This document shows, piece after piece, positions 35,876-47,780 of a DNA stretch of 64,000 nt (positions are counted from its first letter, which is position 1; each line of letters opens with the position of its first letter). The position numbers were made by a program, and so were the translations under genes. The DNA comes from Todiramphus chloris collaris. Its lineage: Eukaryota > Chordata > Aves > Coraciiformes > Alcedinidae. The stretch spans positions 3,379,554-3,443,553 of the forward strand of contig JANVCC010000073.1 of assembly GCA_025345505.1 (NCBI GenBank). Direction: 5' to 3'. The notes beneath the pieces were generated by a model. The model searched no databases. It was not told the origin of the DNA and saw only the letters and a list, made by a program, of their open reading frames with translations.

Positions 35876-35975
35876 TATAAACACACCCAGAACAGCACAC
35901 ATTTACACATATATATGTATACATTTTGTTCATACACCTATGTGTATATATACACATGCCCATACATACATATAT
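35876..35975. repeat. Degenerate (TA/CA)-rich low-complexity region
   Basis: Interrupted alternations of TATA, CACA and TGTA steps (for example ACACATATATATGTATAC and GTGTATATATACACATG) form a decayed purine-pyrimidine dinucleotide tract. It contains local palindromes such as TGTGTATATATACACA. Confidence 0.85.
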
Positions 35976-37996
35976 ATCCTGGAAACAACTTTATGAACTG
36001 AAAGGGCTCAGGACACAGGGGCAAGGGCTTTAGTCTGAGACTTTCCAAGCCCAGAGCATCTGGTTGTTCCTTCCCGCAGTGGTCCAGCCATGCCAGCAGA
36101 GACAACATTATCCCGACTAATCTGTGCTTTCAGCAGCACAGATAATTTTGATGAGGTGTCTGTGTGCTATAAAAGCACGAAGTTTTGCTAGAGTCACTCT
36201 TCTCCCCAACAGGAACAGTGAGAGAGCAGGACGTGCTGGTGTTGTCCCAGTGGCCCAAGCCCACACCTAGACTAATGTTAGCCTTAATTTACTCAGCAGG
36301 TATATCCAAGCAAAAGACATCAGAGAACCTTATTTGCAAAGCCTCAGCCTCTGTAGCCTGGAACAATCCCCTTCAATCCCCTCATTATTTTAACAGTTTG
36401 GCAATCTAACTGGATTTTGCCATTTTCATAACGATTTCACAGTCCAGAGCCTCTTGCTGAGAACAAAGCAGAACCACAGTGCCATTTCAAATATTAATTG
36501 ATTAGATAACTTGGGATTTTAAGTATACTGCATGATGACTGTCACATAAACCACCATAACGCTGCTGAGCTCCGGTGAGATCCGTGCCTTGCATTAGCTG
36601 CACGAGCCGTCAGCCCAGCCCCGGTGTTGCTTTGGCTCTAGGGAATATTCAACCCCTTACCCAGTGCTAGCACAAAGTTCTGTCACCTTATTCTTGGAGT
36701 CTCTCCCACGACGGTGACTTGAGATCTACCCTTCCAATATTTATCCACACACTTCACACACCAGACTAGACACTACTGAAGCAGAGCTGTGGGTAATACA
36801 CCTTTTTTTTCCTATGATATTGTTATGAAGTAGGAGGTGAGATTATTCACATATTAGGCTTGCAGTCTCCAGGGAACTGCCTGTGGTTTCTATATTTATA
36901 CTTTCAGGGTTGTCACAGAAAATACTGCAAGTGATTTTGATCTTGAAAACTGATGCAAATTAAAAAGAAATAATTCTGTGGCATTTCCACCTCATCTCCA
37001 AAGCCGGGGGAAACAGAGGCACTCAGATTTTTACTCTCTTCCTTAAACCAAGAAGACAGAGGAAAGCAGCAGGAGGTCATCACACAAATGGCAATCATAA
37101 AATTGATCAGGCTATCAAACAACTGTCATCAAGAGGCGGAAAACAGATTAATGAGCATTCATTATTGACTGGGCAAGTAGCCTGGCAACAGCTCTCTTCA
37201 AACGCTGACAACAGCAGGATTCACTAATCATTTCCAAGCAGGACAGGACCTTTCTTAAGCCACTGGCCAGCACAGCTCTGGGATTTTGCTCTTCAGCATA
37301 TGGGGAAGATAAAACGAGATTTAGATACAATACTGGCTGTTGTTGAAGCACAAATAATCCAAAATTTGAATTCTCTCTCGTGTAAGCACCAAGAACAATG
37401 CACAACTATTTTCAACAGCTTATCATGGGTTGCTGTTTTAAAGGAGGTTGTCTCCTACCAAATGGAAACACTAATGGTAAAGTTGTGAAGATGAACAATG
37501 AGAAAGTGGTGAGAAAATGAAAGGCTTCACATGGCAGACACCCTGGTCCCTGCTATGTCAATGCCACTCCATGGCCAGCAGAACGGTTCAAGTTGGATCA
37601 ACCTTATTACAGAGAGGGGCTGTAGGCTGGGCAAACCTGGGTGTGTTCTATTAGCCTGGGCACTGAACTACCCTAATTTTACATATAGCTCATCATATGT
37701 AGCACACGTACAGATTCTCGGGCTCGTATCTGGCCAGTTCATACAGGGAGCACACGTGGTCAGGGTCATCAGCCCACGTCTTCATGGCTGGCTCCTGTGC
37801 AGAACAGCGATGGCTCCAAGGTCCTTCCAGGCACAGAGCAGAGGATATGTATTTCATCAGGTTTCTGAAGAAGTTCAAGAAGACTTTACAAAGGGCAAGG
37901 AAAAGGGTGGAAAGCATCTTATGTCAGCAGCTGGCTCAAGACAGGCGGAGTTGATGGTTTGAATGCTGCCAAGATGGGGATTGGGTTGTTACTGTG

Positions 37997-38026
37997 CAGC
38001 AGATGAACTCCACAGTTCATCTGCTG
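37997..38026. repeat. Perfect 13-bp inverted repeat with 4-base loop
   Basis: CAGCAGATGAACT at 37997-38009 is followed by CCAC and then AGTTCATCTGCTG at 38014-38026, its exact reverse complement. Pairing stops sharply at both outer ends (G opposite G). It lies in otherwise ordinary unique sequence with no adjacent gene. Confidence 0.95.
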
Positions 38027-39098
38027 GTTGGGCTCGTACAAAACATATTGATGGTTGTGTTAAAAAGAATATTCTACATCAATGAATCAAAAGTGGGTGG
38101 CTTCTTGGTTTGCTTCAATCAAGTAAAAATAAACAAAGACAGGGATGAAGGCCAAAGACTTGGTAGGAAAGCTCCATCTCAAAAACCCCCTGCACTACTT
38201 ACCTACAACTCGCATCCATTCGCTGCCCCACAAGGTAGAAAGTACAACCCATGTACTTTCACCTCCCACACGTAGCTGAGGGATTCAACTCACCACTGAC
38301 TGGTGCAGTGTGAAATGAGTCCTGTGATGCCCCAAGGGGCCCAGTGACAAAGAACCCGAGCAGTCTCTCACTCCTCTCCTATGCACAGCAACGCTGCGGG
38401 CTCGCCTGACCCCACCACGTGTCTTATATGCACCAAACCCCTTAGGTGCACAGTAGGGGAAAAAAAGAGGGATGAAGGCTTGGGATGGTCTTACACAAGC
38501 CTCTCAGTCCTCTCCCCAGTGCTGCTGCTCCTCTCCTGAAGGAACTGAGGCAGCTGGCAGTAAAATTTATGGTAATTCATAGAAACCCTGCCATATGCTT
38601 TGCCTTCTGCATGGAGCCCCACCTCTTCTCCCCTACCCCATGTTCCCTTGTTGCTTGACTCAGCAAGACCCATGAGGGATAACAGCACTAGCAGTGCATG
38701 GTCCACACAGTAAGAAATTCCCTCTGCCTCCATTTCTCAGGTCACTTTTGCATCAGTGAGAAGCCCCCTGAGCTGCCCTCCAGCCCGAGTTGTCAAGCGA
38801 TTACAAAGGGATGTAGGATACTTGGACCCATTTACACCAAATAAATATCTACCCTGTGGCTCACATTTGCTCAGTAATTTTACAGAGGTGATAGGAAATA
38901 TGGGTTGATCTTTAATGTTTCTAAACATTGAAAGATTGGTTGTAGCAGGGGGAAATTAATAGCGCAGAACATGCAACAGAAGCAAGTGCCTATTCCAAAA
39001 GAGCTGAGATGCTGCTGCACAGGAAAAACTAGCATTTATCTGAGGGTCCTCAACAACCGAAGAGTTCACTGCCTTTGTTAACCAGCTCTTAAAATAAA

Positions 39099-39115
39099 CA
39101 TCATCATCATCATCA
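39099..39115 (+). repeat. (CAT)n microsatellite
   Basis: Between five and six perfect CAT units. Confidence 0.95.
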
Positions 39116-39232
39116 GTGTCACACGGGGGCTTGCAAGACATCTCCCAGTCCACGACCCCAGAGGACCAAATGTCCACAAGCAGCTTTCCCCAGGGAGCTG
39201 ATAAACAAGACACAGAGCAAGAAGTAACATAA

Positions 39233-39262
39233 TGTATGTATGTATATACTATGTATATAGTA
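39233..39262 (+). repeat. Short TATG/TATA-rich simple repeat
   Basis: ATGTATGTATGTATATACTA followed by TGTATATAGTATAG; an imperfect low-complexity run. Confidence 0.8.
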
Positions 39263-41176
39263 TAGCTGTGGTTGCATAAGGAAATAAGAGGAGGATTTAA
39301 GTCAGACATTGAATAGTATAAAAGAAATAAAAGAGAATAATAATCTTTAATAGATGCTGCTGTGGAAGAGTTTTGAGGCAGGATAAGAAGGAAGAAAACA
39401 AAGTTTTACTGGGGATCTTGGAGGAACAACCTTCCATACGAGAGTCGAAATCCAGTGGTCAGTGGTTAAAGACCCCCCCAACAGACTAACCAGCCTTTCT
39501 GATTAGTTCAAGTGAGATAATGGGAGTGAAGTGGCTCCTCACTCCCCCCTAGACGCCCCTGACTTCCAGGGTGGCTGAGCTAGTGCCTCGTGTCAGGCAG
39601 GCTGGCTGGAAGCAGCTTCAGGAGAGTGGACAGACAGGAATCAGGGAAGGGAAGATGAGCAGTTTGTGTCTGACAAGAGGGAGAAGGTGAAGGGCAAAGG
39701 AGAGATCTTCAGAGAAGAGAAAATGCAGCCATCAGTCTGGAGAGGTGACCTTTGCAGCACAAAGAGAAGTGAGGTAAAATGAGGTTTGACAACTTTCATT
39801 GCTCTCTGAGAAGGATGATGTAGGAAGCTGAATCAGAAGATAGAGGGGACCTGGATGGAAGAACTTTATTTGTATTTAGGCTTAAAAAAAACAACACACC
39901 AAACAACAAGAAAGCCAGCAGCAGCCTCTCCATGAGCTCTGGATGCACCTGACAAAAACATCAAACAAAAAAAGTCTGAAGATAACCCAAGCACAGATCA
40001 TAATTCAACCTAAGGCAGTGTCAATGATTCAAGTAACTCCAAAGCTCTACATTCACTGAGACAAAACACCATTATTAGCAAAGAAAATTGAAGCCATTTG
40101 CTCGGAGGTCAGTGAGATCAGAACACGTGAAGAAATTGAGTTCCGCTACCTCATTTTAATACCACATATTTCCCTAAACACCAAAAATGTTTTATTCATT
40201 TGTCATGGAGGAAAACACCCTCTCTACTGCACTCTGACCAGTTCAGTCCTCCCCTTCCACACCTTCCTTACCAGCAGCACCTCTTCTCTAACCTGAGTGA
40301 AAGCAGAGGTAAAATACCTCTAACCAAAAGGAGTAAAACCCACAAGATAATCCCATCTCTTGCAACTGTTTGCACTGCCAGCGTCCCCCTGACAGTCTCT
40401 CACAATGAATCCCTCCCCAGAGGGAAGCTATTCTGGGATGCTGACAGGTCACCGTGTTGTGAAGTCCTGTTTGGGACCAATCTGAAAATAACATTTCACC
40501 AAAGATCATAAAGAATGCCCCAGGATAACCTTTAGCCTAAATTATCACTCGAGGTCCCAATGGCTTTTACACACTCAAATAACCTCTTTCTAAAAAACCA
40601 CCCTTCTGCTTCTGGCTTCAGATTTCCACAGAGAAGAAATTAATAAACTCAATCCCCACAGGCCCTTTTTTTTATTAATGGGCAAAATTCTCCCAGTTCC
40701 TTCACTGCTTTTCCCGTAGCTACTAGGCAACATTCAGATGCCCTTCTGCTTGTGTTAGCCATCTACAGCTAAATTTCACTTAAGTCAATTCTGAGTGAAA
40801 GCCACGGGAAGCCAATATGACAACTCCACCAGATAATCTCCCACTTCTCAGCCATGACTTCATCCACAAGGTCTTCTGCTCATTTCACTTCAGGATTCCC
40901 AACTGCCCCCATCTGATTTGCTTATTTTAAGACAAAAGCAGTAATTTGTCTGTTTAGTCATGTCAAAGATTTTTGTATATAGGTAGAAATAAATGAAGGT
41001 TTGAGATACTGTATTTCTTAAATAGTCAAACGTTGGCTTTTTATGCGGTTCAATTATGGTTAAGCTTCAGCACTAATTGGGGCATCAGTCTTGTTGAGTG
41101 CTTCTAATAGAGAGATACATGCAGAAAATCCCTGTGCATTGCACAAAATATAAATAACTAAAATAAAATAAAGCTA

Positions 41177-41234
41177 TATAATTATATGGCATTTTAATGG
41201 GATTTTATAATTATATTGCATTTTAATGGGATTT
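41177..41234 (+). repeat. Two tandem copies of a 29-base unit
   Basis: The unit starts TATAATTATATGGCATTTTA and ends ATGGGATTT. The second copy (41206-41234) differs by a single base (TTGCAT for TGGCAT). The near identity suggests a recent duplication. It lies in AT-rich, non-coding DNA. Confidence 0.95.
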
Positions 41235-42271
41235 GGACAATTAACTCCCTTCAGCTCTTTGCAAATCTCTGCCTTAGGCGATAACCTTGTGCCAATGTCC
41301 ACCCCAAACCGATGTGGAAAACAAACTCCGGGGTGACTTCTGTCTCCAGTGAAGGGCAGCCACCTCGTAAGGAAACCCAGCCACTGCTGACCCGTTTTGG
41401 TGGCTAGCACACAAAGCAGGAGAGCTCTGTTTAGCCACAAACCAACAGGGGATTTAACCACACAAGATGCAATGCCCAGTGCCTGGGACAAGCAGCCCCA
41501 TCCTATCCGTTTTCTTCTGCTCCACATTCCAGCAAGGTTGACTGAGAGGGAAGAGCATCATTTCTTCGGTCACCGACGCCACATCTTAAATCAGTTTGGA
41601 GGGAGATGTTGCCTTGGGAATATCCCCACTGAATACTGACCTGTGCCAACCTGTTTCTCTTTGAAGAGCTGGAAAGGCAGGATGAGTTCCCAGACATAAA
41701 CTTATGGGTCAGGAAATCTAAATTCTCCCTGGGAACTACATTTCTAAATAAAACCATCCTTTCAATGCAGTGCTATTTATAAGGGCTGCAAATTTATGCT
41801 GCTCATTCCCTATTTAGTTTAGCCTTTTTCTAATATTCATTATCTCACTCCTGACTTCTTGCTGTCTGCATATCCATTGTCACCTCGCACTTAGGAGTGA
41901 CTCATTCTTAAAAGGATTTAGTCAGCTGTGAACAGCCAAGAGAAGTACTGTGCAGGGAAAGAGGAACTCTAGAAATGTCTGGACAGATCTATTTAGAGAA
42001 CCTCCCCAGCAGACAGGGCAAGTAGGCAGTCCCACTAACCCACCTGGACTCTTCAGCAATTTTACTCCCAGAATTTAGGGTCAAATTATTGTTGCTGTTG
42101 CATGGACTTCAGATTGGGTAAAGGTGCAGGAGCCTTCCCCTCCCCTCCGTCACTGCCCATCGTGTCCCTCCAAAGCAGCAGCTATTTATCTCCCCTTCTC
42201 CTAAGCACAAGAAGCAAAATAGAACATTTTTCCACCTGTCCAGCAGCAGTGTCCAAAAGAAGCAATATGAC

Positions 42272-42362
42272 CCTGTGTAGCCTGCCCTGGGTGATCCTGC
42301 TTTGGCTGGGGGGTGGACTCGATGATCTCTAGGTGTCCCTTCCAACACCTACCATTCTATGA
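42272..42362 (+). mobile_element. CR1 LINE extreme 3' end
   Basis: The blocks GTGATCCTGCTTTGGCTGGG, GGTGGACTCGATGATCTCTA and GTGTCCCTTCCAACACCTAC, then CATTCTATGAC, are the terminal part of CR1 in forward orientation, ending with one tail unit. Only about 90 bases remain. Confidence 0.95.
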
Positions 42363-44776
42363 CCCGCTATCCTGTTCTTCTACATGCCATGAGAAAACCT
42401 TCCCTGAGGAGCTCACCATCGTTTGCCCTTTGTTGGAGCTGTTGGGGCTTGTTCCTGGCTGGGCAGGAGTGTCTTCTAGTGGGACTCATCTGAAAACACA
42501 GCTCTGTTGGATCTCATCTCCTCAGTTTATGGTGCCCTCTCCTCTGATGAACTGGCTGGGCAGGGGGCTCCCAGGTGAGGTGAACTGGGTGTGTGGCTCA
42601 CTGGGAGGCTGCTTATGGCCCAGGAGGTCAGGAGAGATGAGAGGCTGCTGCTGGGGCTTGAGGGAAGAGCACTCTGTGCAACCCTTCCGTCTGTGGGAAA
42701 CGAGGAGCCAGCCTCCGAGTCCAGGATAGCTGGATGTCCTCTCCCATCAGCTCTGTGCTTACTCACTTGGGAAAGGAAAAGTAAGCCCTATAAGAAATGA
42801 GAATTTACTTTAAGGTTTAAGAGCGTGGCTGCGGATCACAGAGGTGTCCAAAACACTGTGCTAGCAAAACGCATCCAGCTTCCTCTTCAAATGAGCCTAA
42901 TAAACTGGGAAAACCCTGTCAGGCTGAATAGGCTGGAAGTTAACGATGTGCACATTAGTCCCCAGCAGGGCTGACTGGCATGGTGCAGTCACAGGCAGCA
43001 CAACCGAAGACGATGACAAGTTACCACAACACCTTACCTCTCTGTGGCGTAAGAAGTGCCCCTGCTTTGTCTGCTTTTTGTTCTGAAGGACAAAATAGCT
43101 CCACCTCTTTCTTCAGCACCCACCCCCCCTGTGCCCCGATGGGCTGGCTGCGCACCCAGTTCAGCGATGCACGTCCACCAGAAGGTCAGATCTCCCTGTG
43201 ACCATCCTGCCCGTTCCTGGCACTGAAAAGTCAACTCTGCCTTTCACATTTCAATCTGTAAAACAAGGCCACCCCACAAAAACCACAACCAAAGAGAGAT
43301 AAAGGATGGGAAAGAGCAAAGATTCACCCTGCTCTTCTACCCTTCTTACCAGAAAAGGACCTAAGTCAGAACTGGTTTTGATCAAGGCCCCGTTGTAGCT
43401 GAAAGCAATACATTTGAGGGACAAGAAGGCAGACGGATAAACGGTTCTACTTTTGGCATATCCTGCTTACAAATGCACCAGAGTACACCACCCCAAACCA
43501 GAGCAGACACCAGCAGAGCTGGTATCACGAGAGCAACACTGAACCCCTGGTTCCATGCCTGCACCAGGACAGAACACTGCACAGAGATGTCCGCACCAGT
43601 CCAGCAGCTGGGACTGTGCTGATGTTGCTTTCACCTTCCTGCCGCTTATGTTTCCTGGCTAATGATATTCCTCATAAAAAAACCAAACCAAAACAAAAAT
43701 AGTTGATTCAAAGTCAAAAACTAGAATGTTTGATGAAACCAGATGATGGGAGTATCAGAAAGCAAGCGTTGCATCTGCAGAGATGAGCGTTTCCCTGCAG
43801 AATGAACTCCAGGAGCAGTTTTATCCAGCTAACAAAGGGGGACAAACTGTTGCTAGGCCATAGGAATTTGCTTAGCCAATCTATTTGGATGTCGCTTCCG
43901 CAGCTTTCATTACAAGAAGCTGGCAACATGAGTTCTCTTTCCTGAAATCTGTAGGTTCAAAGAAGAAATATCCTGGCGTGGATCGAAACCGCACATGATG
44001 GCAACAGTTACCACCCAAATTACACAGCAGCAAAACAACTGCACAGCTACAGTCAACCAGACCATGAAAAGAAAACCTGCTTAAAAAAAAAACCTTAAAA
44101 ACCCAAACCAAAACAATAACAAAACAAACAAAACCAAACCGAAAAATAAGTTGGTTTTGTTGCATGCAATACAGCTCGGATTTCAAATCCTTAAGGATTT
44201 GTCAACAAGGTACAAGCTGCACCGCATTTCCAAAACAAAATATAAGTGAGGAAAATCACCCGTATTACAGAAACAGGAAAATGTAAAAACCCAGGGAATG
44301 GAGAACTCATTTCTTGAATAAGAGTTCTCTAAGAGTTTTCAGCTTGCTCCAGTCACAGCTGAGTACGTGTCGGGCAAACCTCATGGATAAAAGATGGCAC
44401 AGAACCTGGATCTACCTATTTCTTCTTCTCCCTGTTTAGAGTAAATTTACTTTTCACAACCTAAGTGTAGGAAATTGAAACATACTGGGCAGGGAGCTCA
44501 ACAGGGAGCCCCTATTCCCACTAGTGCTTTTCCTGCTGTTATTTGTAAAGGCCTAGGAGAGTCCCACAAGAGCTGATAAATCTCTTCTCGCAGACCTATG
44601 ATATTATGAGGAAATCCCTAGCAGTCTGGGCTGTAGATCACATCACAAAATGAAGAAAAACCTTGTACAAGGTGCTTTCAGGCTCCAAACAGTGGCTGTT
44701 TCACCACAGCATTAAGAAACAAAAACTTCTTTCCACTGTTCTTTTGCAAAAGACCCATCTCTTTGGCATCAAATCA
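42363..44776. other. Unique non-coding sequence, no gene recognised
   Basis: About 2.4 kb. A 138-codon plus frame (42313-42729) starts within the CR1 tail and is rich in Cys/Pro/Gly with no domain. An A/AAAAC-rich low-complexity run lies at 44080-44150. Nothing else is recognised. Confidence 0.5.
44080..44150 (+). repeat. A-rich low-complexity run (AAAAC-like)
   Basis: An A10 run is followed by irregular AAAAC, AACAAA and CAAACC units. It may be an expanded old poly-A tail, but no retroposed body is recognised. Confidence 0.8.
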
Positions 44777-45770
44777 CACAGAATCACAGAATCACTTGGG
44801 TTGGAAAAGCCCCTTGGGATCATCGTGTCCAACCATTAACCCTACTCTGCAAGTTCACCCCTAGACCCCAACAAGTTCCCCCAACACCACATCCAAGCGA
44901 TGTTTAAACACATCCAGGGATGGGGACTCAACCCCCTCCCTGGGCAGCCCATTCCAATATCTCACCACTCTTCCCATGAAGAATTTTTTCCTAGTGTCCA
45001 GTCTAAACCTACGTTGTTTCAGCTTGAGGCCATTCCCTCTGGTTCTGTCACTAATTACCTGAGAGAAGAGCCCAGCACCAGCCTCTCTACACTGTCCTTT
45101 CAGGGAGCTGTAGAGAGTGATGAGGTCTCCCCTCAGCCTCCTCTTCCTCAAACTAAACAGACCCAGCTCCTTCAAACGCTCCTCATACGATCTCTTCTCC
45201 AGGCCCTTGACAGCTTCGTTGCCTCCTCTGCACCCTCTCCAGCCCCTCGAGATCTCTCTTGTGCTGAGGTGCCCCAAACTGGACAGAGCACTCGAGGTGA
45301 GGCCTCCCCAGTGCTGAGCACAGGGGGACAATCACCTCCCTGCTTCTGCTGCTCACACTGTTTCTGATCCAGGCCAGGATGCCCTTGGCCTTCGTTGCCA
45401 GCTGGGCACACTGCTGGCTCCTGTCCATTCACTTGTCAATTAGAGCCCCCAGGTCCCTCTCCACCAGACAGCTCTCCAACCACACTGCCCCCAGCCTGTA
45501 GCGTTGCATGGGGTTGTTTCTGCCCCAGTGCAGGACCTGGCACTTGGCCTTGTTGAAACTCAGACCATTAGCAGTGGCCCAGCGATCCAGTCAATCTGAG
45601 TCTCTCTGGAGAGCCTCCCTCTTCTCACGTAGATCGACACACCCGCCTAACTTGGTGTCATCTGTGAGTTTACTGATGGTGGATTCTATGTCCTCATCAA
45701 GATCATCAATAAAGGTGTTCAATAGAAACGGTCCCAAATAATCCAGTTGCACCCTGGACCTTTCCCGCGT
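44777..45770 (-). mobile_element. CR1 LINE, 1-kb 3' part with decayed reverse-transcriptase C-terminal coding
   Basis: The plus strand begins GAATCACAGAATCACTTGGG, the reverse complement of the CR1 3' end, so the element reads leftward. Translated on the minus strand from about 45760, it starts in the polymerase palm region ([13 protein letters not shown], then [12 protein letters not shown]). The LTDD here stands where the CR1 polymerase box normally reads FADD, so the two catalytic aspartates survive but the first two box residues have changed. Further along are [35 protein letters not shown] and [16 protein letters not shown]. At least two in-frame TGA stops (after RDSD and after ALIDK) and frameshifts show it is dead. 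It is the longest and best-preserved mobile element in the window. Confidence 0.97.
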
Positions 45771-47274
45771 CTCCGTGCAACAGCGAACAACCAGCCCTGA
45801 GCAGCAGGGACTTTTCTTCTTCCAGAAACTCTGCACCCAACTTTTACACCCCTCCGCTCTGTAATGATTCAGAAAGAGTTTGAAAAGTATTCCTTGTGAT
45901 TAGCAATCCAGTCAAATTAGATTCACATCGTGTCTCCTCCAGCTCAGCTCTGCCTGCAATCCCCTCTTTAGCTCTGGTTGAGCACTGTTTGTCCGCCAGG
46001 TCCAGCGTGCAGATGCAATCCAAACACACGCTCCCCGCTGGCGTCACCTGCCTGGCTGCTCCGCTGCCCCCCAGGAGCTGGCACGAAGCGCAGAGAGCGG
46101 CTCTCCCAGGGCACAAAGGCACCCGAGGTGCTTCTCCTTAGAGCCTGCTGAAACTCACACCCCGCTCTCCTCTCCCAGCTTTGCTCCCTGAAAGCATCCT
46201 GAATACAAAACGTAGGGAAAGCACCTGGGGAGACAGGAGAGGAAGGTAAAATCTCTGTAATGGAAACTTTTCAAAGCTCCTTCTCTTTTCTACGCCTAAA
46301 AAGTTCGAGTTAGGAGATATATTTTCTTCCTCTTTTTTTTATCTCCTCTTTTTATTCTCTACCTTTCCAAGCCTCTCCTATTTTGGCAAAGTTATAGAGA
46401 GGCAAAATTCCACTATTGCCTTTTTTTCCTTTATTTTGCTTCAGAAATTTTAGAGAGACGTGCTTTATCCCCCCCCAAAGTGTGGGGCAAGGAAAAACTC
46501 AAAGAAAACATCCCTTAAAAATCCTAAGCTTTGTTCATGTAACTGCATCAGGAGTACAAAAACACTTGGGGGTTTTGTACTCCTGGAAAGAAGCATTCAA
46601 GAAAACCCGAAAGGAGCGGGGGGGAATCAAGTGCAAAAGGATTGATGTGTTTCTGAAACAAACCCAGGGCTCTGAATCCTTCCTGCCTCTCTATCAAAGA
46701 ACAGGAAAGTTTTGGGGTTTTTTTTGTATCTTTGTATTTCAGCTATGCATATTTTTCTACCAAAACCCTTTGGAGGGGTACCAACCATAGCTGCAATTCT
46801 CTTTTAGAGCACAGCAGTGGGTCCCGCAGCCTGCAAGGTGCCCGGTGTGCTGTTGCCAGCACAGCCACTGGAGCCCAGTGCCCTCCTCTCCAGGCAGCAG
46901 TTCCAGTTTCCCCGTGTCTCGGGCAAACCGCAGGGCTAGCGAACGGCAGAACATCCCCGTCCTGCTGTCTGCCAACAGACCCAACTGGTGAGATCAGCCA
47001 CACAGAGTGGAAATGCTGCATGCCTCCCCGAGTCCCTGAATTGCAGTTAACCCACCAGCAAGTCCTGCTCTGGGCTGCCGGGCTTGCGCGTTACGCCAGC
47101 CTCTGTAACCGAGTCAGCATCTTCAGACAACCCAGGAAGCCAGCATGGAAGCCAAAAATCTTGAACTTTTAGATCAAAAAGTCTTGCTCTACTCAGGAAT
47201 GACTTTATTAGAAACACACTCTTTCCTACAGGGAGACCACACAGGCCCTAACAGTTCCCCTTTCGTTGGGAAAT

Positions 47275-47780
47275 TCCCTTTTGCCGGCACTCGGAACGCA
47301 CGTGCTGCTGGCTTTCATCGGAAGGAAACTCAGCGGGCGGGGAAGGAGGGGGAGAAGGTGCTGGTACGAGGGGAATTTGTGAGCTACGGAATCAGCAAGT
47401 CATTTCTATACCCCTAAACACTTCAGCAACAAACGTGCATGGCCCAGGAGGTGCAGGTCCCGCGATTGCCTCCCTGCCGGCGAGGGAGCAGGGGGAGGAC
47501 AGACCCACACGTGCTGAAGGACAGCTGGGAACAGGAATTCACCTGGCACAAAGCCTGGTACGGAGACAGCCCGCGGTTCCTGCCGTACCAGGGCACGTGC
47601 TCCATTCCCACCCTCGCGCCCCACGTGCAGGTCCAGCCCCGTTTGCCCCCGGCAGCGAGGGGCAGGGCATGGCTGGCCCAGCAGCACGGCCCAGATGTGT
47701 CCAAGCAAAGCAGCCTGGGGCAGGAACTCTCCCTCCTGCACCCAGAGGGGACAAGGGACAAAATGAAAAGCTTTGTCAAG
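47275..47780. promoter_or_regulatory. GC-richer segment with four CACGTG E-boxes
   Basis: The palindromic E-box CACGTG occurs at 47299-47304, 47508-47513, 47594-47599 and 47622-47627. The local CpG content is above that of the surroundings, though well below the main island. CACGTG is bound by USF, MYC/MAX and CLOCK-type bHLH proteins in general. Calling it a regulatory element is inference; overlapping frames on both strands give no evidence of protein coding. Confidence 0.3.

Larger units (their letters stand above)
34617..42271. other. Unique non-coding sequence, no gene recognised
   Basis: About 7.7 kb without a recognisable exon. It holds several small repeats (35876-35975, 39099-39115, 39233-39262, 41177-41234) and a perfect hairpin at 37997-38026. 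AT-rich stretches with homeodomain cores occur at 36485-36560 (TTAATTGATTAGATAAC) and near 37147-37170. The longest frame, 143 codons at 37531-37962 (plus), has no domain I recognise. Confidence 0.5.
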
